From the NCBI GenBank assembly GCA_013399875.1, contig VXAZ01003899.1:248217-312216 (forward strand): 64,000 nt of DNA. Direction: 5' to 3'. The DNA comes from Gymnorhina tibicen. Lineage: Eukaryota; Chordata; Aves; Passeriformes; Artamidae. A program made the position numbers and the translations under genes. The notes beneath the pieces were generated by a model. The model worked only from the letters and a program-made list of their open reading frames with translations. It ran no database searches and was not told the origin of the DNA. Positions 53,015 to 64,000 of the stretch are shown piece by piece (position 1 is the first letter of the stretch; every line of letters begins with the position of its first letter).

Positions 53015-55578
53015 GTGAGTATAACACAAAACTTGTCTGTTTTTTACAAGACTATTTTAGGGTGCTACTACTTAGAATGTCCATAATTGCAGAGATCAAA
53101 TTCTAGTAATTTTGGCACATTGTTCAGTTGTTGTTATTCTTTTAAACCAGGCAGTGGAACAGTTTGTCATGTGAAACAGTATATTTTAGTTCTACACTAA
53201 AGTGACTGTCGTTTCAGAGCTATTTATTTGTTTCTCACTGGCTTTGAATAAATCCTGTGGTAAAGATTTTGGTCTGCTTTACAGTCACTTATGCACAAAT
53301 CAATTATATTGAAACACTAGCAAATAGGACTTTCAGGTTTTGACCACTTTAAGGTACAGTCCCATTAATAGCATTTTGCATAGTATTAAGTAGAAGTTGA
53401 TTAAGAATGGCTGTAGAAGTTGTACACAAGGAAACTGGTGAGTTTTTTGGTCTAGTATACAGTCATAAATACGTAGATTTCAGGTGGTCCTGTCTCGTGA
53501 TCTCAGAGTATCTGTCAAGAGCTTAACCAATCCTCTAGATAGGCTTTGAACATCAGTCTACAGACTTTGTCATTCCTGGTTTCCTATTTTCTCTACAAGA
53601 ACCTCGAACAGCACCATTAAGTTCGTGATGTAAAGTTTTCCTCTGAGTATCTTCTAAAACAAGCCCTTAAAGCTGCAACTGCTGAACTGTTACAGTGCTT
53701 TAGTGATAATCCAAGTAATTATTTAAGTCCTGCTAAGGAAAAGGTGAATCTTTTCTCCTGCTACCTTAACACTTGTGAACAAGTTGTCATTTACTAAGGA
53801 AACACCTCAAATGTATGGGAAGACTTTCTGTTCCTGTGGTGTTTCTCTCATCTCTAGCAGAGGAGTTGTTTAGATTTCCTTGGCTCCCATCCCAACTGTC
53901 AATACCATTTTGAGAGTCTATTAAAATACATGTTCTCTACTATATTAATGTCAGTAGTTGTTTCAGTTTGGTTGGGTTTTTATAGTGTCAGACATTGCCT
54001 AATGCTGCTGCAGTCTTTTATGCCTTTAGGAATAACCAAAATGTACAACTACCATCTTTACGTGGAGCTTTTGTCCTGTGTTCGTTCCAGGTAACTTATT
54101 TGCTCAGACCTTGAGTAGTGTGGTGTCTGCCACAGAAGTCACTGGAATAAAACATCCTTCAGATCTTTCTTAACTTTTCTTTGGTTTCTCTTACGGTCTC
54201 TTCATAATTCTGTTACTAAACCCCTATTTTTCCTTTTTTCCTCCCTGCCTGTTTGCTGGGGGTTATAGTGAGAAGACAAATCTGCAGCCTGTCCCAGTGT
54301 TCCTAGAAAGGTAGCCTACTCCTGCACACATCAGAATGAGGACTAGAAACAAGTGACCTGGAAACTTGTAGCCCTGTACAGCAGAAAAAAATCTTCCAGT
54401 CTCAAGCAAACACCATGCAAGCAAAATGCTCCTTGGTGCCCCTTTTCCTTTTGTCCCTTATAGCTCCATCCTTTTTCCTTTTCCTCACACAGTATTTCCT
54501 CCCTGTCCTTTAAGCCACATGACTCTCTAGCTCACATGCTTGAGTTTTGTAGTTTTATGCTTTCATCTTCTCGGTCTTCTCTGTGGAATACTCTCTTGCT
54601 GTCTGTGCCCTCAGCTCCTATCCTGTTGAGCAGCTCTGAGCATCCTCAGAGGACTGAAGGCAGAGGAGTGGCTGTTGAACAGGCAGGAATAGTGCTTTTC
54701 CCTGGTCTTCCTGAGCCCAGACTCACTGTGTGCTAAGTTCTTCCTCTCCGTGTTTTAGCTAAAGCCACATAGAATGTCCAGAAGTGTTTTGTCCCTGCAT
54801 CGTCTGAGTGCTCCTACAGAAACAGGGATGGGTGTGTGCTGGAAGGCAGTGCTGAGGGAGGGAAAAGGTCACCTCAAATGGGACTGTTGGAATATTTGTT
54901 CCTTTGCTTCCACTTTGCCTATCAAGAGCATTTCTGTGTGAATGGCAGTCATCCCCTGCACGCTGTAAATCAGAGAGAAGTCAGTCTCCTTCGCTTGTAA
55001 CTTATCCTGGTGTTGGGAGGGAGAAAAGCAGGATAAGACCATCCCGTGTGGTTTTGCACCCTGTTGTACAGTGGGACTGTATAGAGTTGTGTCACACAGC
55101 TGCTGTTCCTGGGGGGATGGAACCCCTTTGGAGTATTTAGAGGATTGGCTCCAGAGCAAGCCTGAAATCTGTGCAGAACAGAGTGTGGACAAAAAAATAC
55201 GTTGCCATGGAGTGGGTTCCTGTTACGGGCTAGAAGTCAGTTATCTCCACTATGTGACGTAAATATCATAGAAAGATTAGGAATGTACCAGGGATGTAAC
55301 AACAGCCTCCAGACCGACACCCTTCTGAGCAAAAAGGTTGTGGTTACAGAAGTTTAGGAACAAAAATATTTACCAAATGTGGAGGTCAGGAGGCAAATTC
55401 GGAGTCAATTTCCTGTTAGTGACCATGAGAAAGAGTGCTCCTCTGCCCCAATTTTTTTAATGATCTCCAATTAAAACTGGTATTGATACTTAGGTGAAAA
55501 GCATTTTGATAATGTTTGAAGAGAAGTGGGGATGCTTTTATATTGTGTTAAAATTAACTGGTATTTCTGGAATTGCAG
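53015..55578 (+). other. SLIT3: SLIT3 intron 2 (2,564 bp)
   Basis: The intron begins GTGAGT and ends ATTGCAG, and it splits a Leu codon after base two. The pyrimidine tract before the acceptor is comparatively weak (ATTTCTGGAATTGCAG). Nothing else is recognised inside it. A 107-codon minus-strand frame (54869-55192) and other short frames have no recognisable content. Confidence 0.92.
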
Positions 55579-55650
55579 GCACTTGGAAGAAAATCAGATC
55601 AGTGTGATAGAACGTGGAGCGTTTCAGGATCTGAAACAACTTGAACGGCT
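55579..55650 (+). CDS. SLIT3: SLIT3 coding exon 3: second leucine-rich repeat
   Basis: This 72-nt exon completes Leu86 with its first G. It then encodes residues 87-109, [15 protein letters not shown] followed by QDLKQLER, and it ends with CT of Leu110 at a GTAAGT donor (phase 2). It forms the second 24-residue repeat of LRR domain D1. [16 protein letters not shown] is identical to the human SLIT3 segment as I know it, whereas SLIT2 has [16 protein letters not shown] and SLIT1 AVERGAFDDMKELERL. This is the clearest paralogue discriminator in the window. The ROBO-binding repeat domain D2 lies further 3', outside the window. Confidence 0.95.
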
Positions 55651-56205
55651 GTAAGTATCTCTATTTATACCTGTGGAAAAACTACAGATTTTCTACCTCT
55701 CTGTTAATGGTCATCCTTAATATATAATGATAATAAAATTAACTTTCTTTGAGAAAGAGAGAGATGAGTACCTGCCTAAATTAAAGTATGCTCTTAAACA
55801 CAGCTGAATTTATATTACACGATAGCTAATACTTGAAATAAAATGTAGAGTGGCTGCCAAGAAAATAGAACTGGCAGTGAAACCAGGGTGACAATAACAT
55901 TATCAGAAGGACATTATCTGGGCAAGTCTTAAAATTGAAGTGTGGGTGAAGAGATTTTTTTATAACATTTCTGTATTATTGTATATTTTTGTATTTTATA
56001 TATGTCCATACAGGTGTAAATTTCAATTTTCTTCTTTGAGAACCACAGTATTTCTAAAACTGGCTTGAAACTTAGTTTTCTGATTAGCTTCATGTCCTCT
56101 GAAGTAGCATAATGCCAGTGATAGCAGTGGATTCCAGGGTATCATGGAAGACTTAGTGGAGGACAGATTGTAGATTTCCTCTGCTTTTGAAAGCAATTAA
56201 GCTAA

Positions 56206-56220
56206 TTTTTTTTTTTTTTT
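56206..56220. repeat. Poly(T) tract, 15 nt
   Basis: This is an uninterrupted T15 run in SLIT3 intron 3. No adjoining retroposed gene or SINE could be recognised on either side. Confidence 0.9.
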
Positions 56221-58215
56221 GAGAAGGTGAATATAAGATGTCTCCTAATCTGGAACTGGTTTAGAGAAACCTCCTGGCCTGGCAGGAGGTTTATAAACTT
56301 AAATATCAAAAGGATAAAATTACTTCCACATCCAATTGCTGCTCTTAGCTGGGTGTGCTTCCTTGGCATTATCATTAATTCTGTCTGCTTATGGTGGGAG
56401 CAGAACAAAATCTCTGTAAAACTGAAATAACTTGGGGAATTATTCTTTGTTAGAGGTAGGTGACTAGAACAATGCCACAAGCTGGTTTGGAATGCAGGCT
56501 TTTTCTGCTTGATTGGTAACTGTTATCTGCAAGGCATTTACTTGTAGGACTTATTTTCCCACTGCTATTTTCTAAAGCAGCTTTCAAGGGTTAAGTTCCC
56601 ACTTGCAGTTGTTCAGGAAAAGTCTGAAGTATTGAGCTAATGCTGTACTAAAGCTGTTTCAGATGATCTCAGGGTTAGATTTGCATTTGAGTTGTCTAAT
56701 GAGTACACTGAACATTTAAAATTAATTTCCTCAGTACTTCTGTCATGAGTCAGAAAGCTCCATCTATGGCAATAAGGGAGATGAGCTTTAAATTCTAACA
56801 GATTTTCACCTATATTCAATTAGAAAGTACTTTCAGGTACAGGGTTTTGCCACAGCCGATTTATTTCGGCAAAAACCCCCCAGATTACTTTTCTAAAATT
56901 AAACATTACCTGACATTGTAGAATACAGCTTTTTCACATTATAGCTCATCTTGAAGAGTCAGTATCCTAACTACCAAGTCCTAGTTTAAACTCATGTTAT
57001 ATACATGTGTATAAATATATAAATAAATCTTTCTCATATCTATATTTAGATAAAGATTCCCGTGCTTAAATTTTGAAAGAGTTTTGAAAAAATTCCAGGA
57101 GAAGGGGCTGGCTGTTGGTAGCCAGAAACAAAACACAAGTGTCGCCTGTGTGTTCTGTTTCTGCAGAGCCTGCTCTGCCAGCAAATGAAAACAATATATA
57201 TTGTGGAAGCAGAAGGCAGGAAATATGATACCTTTAATAGTGTCTCTTTAAGTCTGTGATGTTTGAAAGTCTCAACTTTTTTTTTTCCCTGTATGAACTC
57301 TCAGCTTGGCCTGTTAACCATACTGCATCTCTGCTTCTCTTTTAGGATTGCCTGTCATTAAAATATTTCCTAAATTAATGTAGTATGAAAGGGAGGCCTG
57401 GAAACTTGCAACTTTTTGGTATTTTAGCTTAAATCATTTTTAGGACAAAACTATAAATCTGGCTTTTTTGCTACGAGTCAGTAGGCTTTGGAGAATGGAC
57501 TGTGGAAAGTTTGGCGTAACTTATAAAGGCTAAATTGCAACATTTTAGGTAATATTAAAGCTATTTTATTAAGTATTGTCAAACATTGCAAAATGTTAAT
57601 GAAGAAAGTATGCTGGTTGCATTTTAAAAAAACCTGGCTTTTTTCCATTTAATTTCTTTCAAATAACAAATAAAAGTCACTTATTGCTTAGATTTTTGGA
57701 ATAATGTTCTTTTTTGATCTACTGAAGTGGATGCAAAAGTAATCATTAACTTATTTTTAAACAAAGCAGCTGTACTGGGTCAAACTTTAAAGAACAGGAG
57801 TAATTTCTATTCCTGGCAAAATACCACATATAAAGGTTTTTCATTCAAAGGAACAGTAGAAGTATGTTGTTCCACTCCTCATGGTAATCCTTCAAAGGGC
57901 ATAAGCTCAGGTGACTATTGTAGCTTATTTTATTTTCACTGCCCTGAATATTGAAGCACTTCCATCGTTATTATCTGACCAAATTAGCAGAATTTTGTTT
58001 GACATGTCCTGTATAAGTAAACTTTAAATAAAATGTCTTTAGAGCTGATACCCACTGCTGCCAAATATGCCATGGGGATGGCCCTCCACTTATTTGGATT
58101 TTACTCTAATTTTTTTTTTTTTGTGGGACATTATTGCTCACAATGCCAAAGAAGGAGGACATTGTCAGAATTGGATATTGGCTCAATAAAATTTGGCCAT
58201 ATCTTGAAGAAAGAA

Positions 58216-58249
58216 CATCATGCATCTTAAAGCATCATGTATCTTAAAG
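58216..58249. repeat. Two-copy tandem repeat, 17 bp
   Basis: CATCATGCATCTTAAAG is followed directly by CATCATGTATCTTAAAG, which has one substitution. This is a recent-looking slippage duplication in SLIT3 intron 3. Confidence 0.85.
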
Positions 58250-61200
58250 CGACAGCACAAAGGTGAGAAATGAAGTGTTGTGGAAGTAGAAGGTAGAAGC
58301 CACTTCTTATTTTGCCATGTTTGTACTCAGCACTTGAACAATGCAGGAATCGAACCCATTGTCTCTGAGCAAAATTCAGTTTGTTCAGTGTAAGCTCTGC
58401 TGAATCCTGAGCTCCAGAATCCTGAGAAGGACCAGTGGTACTCGCCCCAGTGTGGAAAAGCCAAAATGTTTCCAGTGCTTTTCTTGCAGCAAGGTTGCGT
58501 AGCTGTATCCCAGAACGTGAACATCAGTGCTGAGGTGGCCGACCCCTCTTTTGGATTTTAGCATTTCAGCTTTGCGCTTGGCTATTAACACCGTGCATGG
58601 TTTTAGGATAAAATGATCATGAAATTTCACACGCCGAGAGGATCAAGAGGCGAATTGGTGGGCCTGAAAGATGAACTGACATTTCTTCCAGAGCCAGATG
58701 TATGTCACACGTTTGTGTGAAAAATGAGGCAGGATATAAGACACCAACAGATCCTGACTTTTCCACGGCCAACTGCCAGAAGTTGTCACGTAGCTGTATA
58801 ATCTTCAAAAGACTGGACTTTGGCTGATGGCTGCTTCTTTCTACTCAAATTAGTGTCTTTAGGAAGCATAAAAGATCTCAACATCTGAAAGCACTAAAAC
58901 TGTGTTTTTGTTGTTTAGGGAAGGGGGGAAAAATGTATAAGCATGGCCAAATCAAATCTTCTCAAAGTTGGGAAAAATAATTAGCTCTGAGAAAATAGCA
59001 AAAAGCTAGAATCCAGATTTTAACCCCAGCATATACATGTAAGGTTTTGGTTTTGTGAGTGTGAAGACAGAGGTCAAAATGGAAATGGTTTGATTTTTAA
59101 CTGCAGTGATGCTACTGTGCATTGAGTAAGCAGCTTCCCAAATGCTTGATTAAGGTATTAAAGTAGATTTATTTGGCACAGTGAACTGCAAAATTGCTAT
59201 TAGAGACCAAAGATGCTAAGGAAAAGAGTAAAACGTTATGTGGTGTTTCACAATCTGGATTTCATAAATTGAGATTGAACAGGCTTTAAATAAATCATGT
59301 AATACAAAAAGCATCTTCCACAATTACCATGCTGAGCGGAGAGTTTGGTGGGTGCTTCAGAGTAGCTGGGGAAGTAATGAAAGCACTGGGCAGTTCTTGG
59401 CTGTTGTAAACAGAAGCCAATCCTTGGCAGCATGGACCCGTCCATAGTATTTACACAAGGTTTGCAGTGTGTGCAGTTTGGATGTTTTTGCTGGAGCTGC
59501 ACGCACTCCGCATTTCAGACCCCTCACGGATCTGTAAAGATGTCACACAGTTTGAATGTGACCTTTCAGAAAAAAAGCCTTATTGTTTTCTGTCCCCATT
59601 TTCCTATGACATGGTGGGTAACACACCCAGTGGGAAATCCGTGCTCATAAAATGCTTATCTGGAAATGCAGGAGAACAAAGGCACCCTAAAATGGATTTA
59701 GAGCTGTGACTGGATATTTAATCAATTTTATCAGTTGCATATTTCCCTCTTGCTGCTCCAGCTGCCACAGGTGAGTTGGTGTAGTACCAGGTTTGATGCC
59801 AGACTGCCCCAGAGCTGCTGAAGGTGTCTCTGCACCTTGGACTGGTGGATTTCTCTGCATTCACACCAAACACAGCAGCATCCCCCTGGCTTCCAAGGAA
59901 CTGGGTATAGGATATGTCAAAACCTGAGCTACACTTTCCTGCTGGCGTTACTGCTGCAGCAGCCACCTTCATGAGGGTGAAACAGTGAGTGGTGTCTAAT
60001 CCCAGGTCACAGTCTGGGTGTCAGTGGTGCCATCTTTTGTAAATGGGGGAAAACAGTTCCTATCAGAGACCAGTTGTAAACTTAACCAGTCTTTGTGGGA
60101 GCTGGCAAAGAAATACAAAACTGAAATTGAGTTTGTGACACTTGGAGGGGGTGTGGGCTTGGTCTCCTGGTTAGAAGGATAGATTAGTACTTAGTTCTTG
60201 TGCTGCCTGCATCTGTGAGCTAAGCAATGTGAAGCTCCTTGTTGCATTGGCTGATGCCTGCAAATTTAAATAATATTTATTGATATTGGTTAATATTTAA
60301 TTAAGATTGTTAATAACTTCTGTCCCGCATCCTCTGAGAAATTATTCCAGTCATAAAAAAAGAAGAATCCTGTAACCAATATCTGACAAAGCAGTCTCTC
60401 TTACCTTGCATTTTCAAGAACATTTAGCATTGCTTTTCAAATGAGTGTCTGTGTGACTGTTTACGTTGTGAGAAGTCCAACATGATGAGCCAGAATGTTT
60501 TAGGTGGGAGTATCTGACAGGGTGTTATTGGTTTTATTCCTGGATGCTGATGAGACAATCATGGAGAATGGAGCTCTTGGTGCTGCAGAATATTTCTAGT
60601 ATTATTCGAGTGCCTTCCATTCCTTTTTACTCTCAAGTCTGGGGTTTATCCAAGGCTTCCCTTTCAGACCATGTCTCTGAAAAATACATGGTGAAGTTAT
60701 GAATTTATGTGGAGGGACTAATTGTTTTAACTTGCATGGGTACAGTCTGACTACTTTGTTCAGGAACTGTGTTGTTTCGGAGTGTGCATCTGCACTTTCT
60801 AGGGGCTGTAATGCAGTTTTTACTGCGTAAGGGTGGACCATGTAATCATCACTGCTTCATCTGCTCAGTTTTCTGACCCCGATAGCGATAGAGTAGCATC
60901 AACACCCTCATGTAGCAGCTTTCCACGTTCACAAGTTCCTTCCTCCTATTACTGCACAGAGTTCCACAGTTTGATCCTGCTGCTGGCTGAGAACCAGGAG
61001 TCTGGAGGGAAAGGCTCTCTCTCCTCTCAGTTGTAGCTTCAGGGGGTATTCACTTACCCTTCCTTCAGAGTGCACAAATCAGACTCCTCAAAGCCATCTC
61101 CACTGAGGACTGTTGAATACACTAAACCCCTCATCAGGTGGAAAAGGTGGAAAGCTGGCAGAGGTGTGGAGTAGGATGATAAATCCTTGCCCTGTATGCA

Positions 61201-64000
61201 GCTGGTATTGGCACTGCTGGAAATGGGATATGGAGCTGGCTGGGCTGTAAGTCAGTCCCAGAAATGGAGATTTTCTGATTTTCACCTGTTGCAAGAAACT
61301 GAGCGGCTTATCTTTTCCAAATCTGATTCTGCTCCTGCTGAGCTAGCTGACCACCTTTTAGTATCAGGGATATCCTGTCCTTTGCATGGAGAGGGCTGAG
61401 ATGCTTTGGCAATGCTTCATCGTGGCTGGAGCAGAGGTATTTAATGGTCTTCCAGCTGCCCTTCACCCCTGCAGGAGCTCACGCTGGGTATCTGACTTTA
61501 GAGGAGACCTGCCAAGTCACCAGTGAGGAATTCCTGTTTCTTGTAAGACTTGTGTAACGAAAACCCAGGCAAAGTCAGTGGCTTCCCTGAGGAACGTGAA
61601 TTAGAACAAGAAGATAAAACAATAACTACAAGTTTTATTCATGAGATACAATGGAAGCCACTATGCAAGATGCAAATGGTGGATTGCTGAGCTGGGGGGT
61701 CGATACTTTACATTTAGAATCACACAGGACCAAACCAGCAACCAGGACAGAGCAGCTCTTGGTGGATCTATACTGGGGGAGTGTGTGTGTCGGCAAATAA
61801 AAGGGTAAAATAGATTTGGTGAGTTGAGGGTGAATAGTGCACTTCAGTCAACCACTGGGGAGGAATGCAAGTCTCACCTTGGCTCAAGCTGGCAGCTCAC
61901 CTTTGTTAATTCTTGGAAGGAAGAAGGAAGCTCATTAATTTTGTATTGCTTTTGATTCAGCATTGTGTGCTGCTCTTGGCTCAAACAGCCAAAATAAATG
62001 TTCCCAAGATATGGCTCACATGCTTCACTTATCTGTCACTACTGTGCACTGGCTGCTCTGGAAGATCTCACTGAGATGTATTTTTCTTACGCTACTTAAC
62101 TGCCAGGAATTTAGAGAAATGTTAGTGGTTTGTGTGAGTGATGTATCAGATATGGTCAGGAATGATTATTTTCCTTTTTTATTTAAAAGAGCTCTTGTGT
62201 TGCTGTTCCCACAATTCAGAGATACACTCAATATAAAACGGGGAGAGGAGGGGAATTTGCAGCTATCAGCCCAAAAAGTAATTCTTTCTGGAAGGGAATG
62301 TTGCGAGATGTCTAGCACATACATTTCCATTTAGAGTCAAGATTCTCACAACAGTTAAGGATGGGAGAAAATACTCAAGTAAGGCCCAGTTCATGCAGAT
62401 ACCCAGTTCATATGGTGAATAAAGTATGCTATCATTTATATTAGTTTTTCAGAAAAAGTGTTCCTTTATTTTGGTTATAGTACAATGGTAGTGTCCCTGA
62501 AGGATAAATTGTTTTCCATATGTACTGTGAGCAGTAAATGCATATCCCAGAATGAAGCACACTTAAAGCTTTAAGACTGTCTTAACAATTTTATAGTCCA
62601 AAATACGTGCATTTCCCTTTGAATTTTGTTGATTTCATATCTGTAGCCACCAGTTTAGTCAGGAATTATTTGTAGCAAGTTGAATTTTCTTCAAAAGATG
62701 TACCACTGAGGGCTGAGGTCACTAGAACCTTGAAACTAGAGAATTCACTAGAGAGTTATTTTTTAGAAAAGCAAAATAAAAATGGCCTTTTTTTTTTACT
62801 AAAACTCTAATAATATATATTCTGTTCGTGGTTAGAACTTAATATTGTGTAATATAAATGTGCAGCGTACGAACCAAGCAGCATATACACACAAATAGAC
62901 ACGTCTGTAATGTCCATGCCTCGGTATCTCAAGATTAATTAGTGTTTACCTTCTCCTGCCAATAGGGGCTTGCAGGTAGAACTTGTTTATTTTTTGGGAG
63001 ACACAGTGGTTCAAGTGTAAGTATAGATCACTAGTGGAGTAAGACTGGTGAAAGAAAAAAAAAAAAAGGCACAAAATGGCTTCTAGAAGCAAAACCTGGG
63101 TAATTTTGAGATGTGCCCAGCCTGTGTCTTGAGTGTATAGAAAGTCACTCTCCTGTTTAGTGTCTTAATAAAGCTGTCTGTGGTTCTGTTCTAAGTACTG
63201 CAGTAGTTTAAACCACATTGTGAGAAGGTCAGGTAATTTTTAGAAGCATCACTGGGAACATGACTTACAGAATCGTAAGGAAAAGCTTTAACATGAAAAA
63301 AAATTTATTTGGGGCTTTTTTTGGAGGCAGACTTTGTCATTCTGTGGGCGCAGGGCATTTGGAAAAGAGCAGTGCTCAGCTGTGTCATGTGCTCTGATCA
63401 GGGTGTTACCTCAAATGAGAGGCATCTGTGGCTTGGATTTTGATGTTGGGGTTTTTTTTTCCTTATATTAAAGCTCATAACTTTAGTTTTTATTGAAATT
63501 AGTCAAGCATTTCTGCAAGCATTGAAATATGTGTCTGTGCACAGCTGAGTTGTTGTGATGCGAGTACAGGTTATGTGCTTGGAAATTGTTTATATTTCTT
63601 ATGTTCACTTCAGAAAAAACCTAAACACTGCCTTGCCCTTTCCCTGTGACCCTGTTGAAATTAGGGCAAGCTGTCAATTTGCCAAAAAAATTTCTGCATT
63701 TGCTGCACTTGAGGTTTCAGGACTGGAAAAGTAGGTGCAGTTGAACTGAGGAAATCAGTGCCCCGTCAGCCTGGCAAGACTCGCTCCGTGTGTGTCAGCT
63801 GGAGGGTTGGTGTTGTGTGTTCCTGCACACCAGACACTTTTAGTGGAGTTGTGCTTCATGTGAGGGGCACAAACATCTGCAAATGGTAGCAATTTCATCC
63901 TTCTGCTGTTGATGGGTACCTTGCAAGGTGTAGGTCTTGTCCATGCAATCTGGAGATAAAGCGGAAAGAAGAGGTAAAAAGGAACAAGAGAACAAGTGCC

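Larger units (their letters stand above)
55651..64000 (+). other. SLIT3: SLIT3 intron 3, partial (at least 8,350 bp)
   Basis: The intron opens with GTAAGTATCT. The next SLIT3 exon should complete Leu110 and start a third LRR (RLNKNKLQ-like in mammals). I read the stretch for such a sequence after an AG acceptor and found none, so the intron appears to run past the window edge. Contents are a T15 run at 56206-56220, a 17-bp tandem duplication at 58216-58249, a minus-strand tRNA-type B-box word at 58346-58356 and an AT-rich homeobox-like patch near 60289. No nested gene was recognised. The longest frame (123 codons, 61963-62334, +) has no identifiable domain. Confidence 0.8.

Noticed and set aside
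55651..64000. Search for SLIT3 exon 4 (third LRR)
   Set aside because: No AG acceptor followed by an LNKNKLQ-like reading was found. The exon most likely lies beyond the window.
32747..64000. MIR218-2 hairpin, which is hosted by SLIT3
   Set aside because: It is known to lie in a much later intron of SLIT3, and no mir-218-like hairpin was seen in these first introns.
1..64000. Novel multi-gene defence, biosynthetic or mobile system
   Set aside because: The window is ordinary vertebrate intergenic, promoter and intron DNA around one known gene. No clustered coding sequences, CRISPR-like arrays or intact transposons are present.

Overview
This window is vertebrate nuclear DNA, almost certainly from a bird. 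It is AT-leaning and gene-sparse, has two GC/CpG-rich islands, carries short decayed CR1 LINE remnants of the avian/reptilian type, and contains three exons with canonical GT-AG borders. There are no bacterial-style operons, no CRISPR array and no compact mobile system. Most long open frames are chance ORFs.

The one gene I can support is the 5' end of SLIT3, on the + strand. SLIT3 is a large secreted leucine-rich-repeat (LRR) guidance ligand for ROBO receptors. Coding exon 1 (32562-32746) gives a signal peptide and the LRRNT cysteine cap. Coding exons 2 (52943-53014) and 3 (55579-55650) are each exactly 72 nt and encode one 24-residue LRR. All three exons end inside a Leu codon (phase 2), so they join in frame into the first 109 complete residues plus two bases of codon 110. 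Introns 1 and 2 are 20,196 and 2,564 bp. Intron 3 runs off the right edge, so the rest of the gene lies outside the window.

Layout: 1-27,350 is intergenic DNA with one CR1 fragment (about 4279-4371), one possible minus-strand LTR remnant (from about 8727) and unique-looking sequence. A small CpG island at 27,357-27,515 holds a good CTCF-like motif. A large CpG island at 31,380-32,240 is the likely SLIT3 promoter and contains a ten-copy 35/36-bp minisatellite with a nested 106-bp duplication. The coding start lies about 320 bp downstream of the island, just after a strong 3' splice-site signature, which suggests a separate non-coding first exon. The rest is intronic DNA with one further CR1 fragment and a few short tandem repeats.

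I found no previously undescribed biological system. The points most worth checking are the promoter minisatellite, the probable 5'UTR intron, the CTCF-like site in the upstream island, the 192-codon intronic ORF and the possible LTR.
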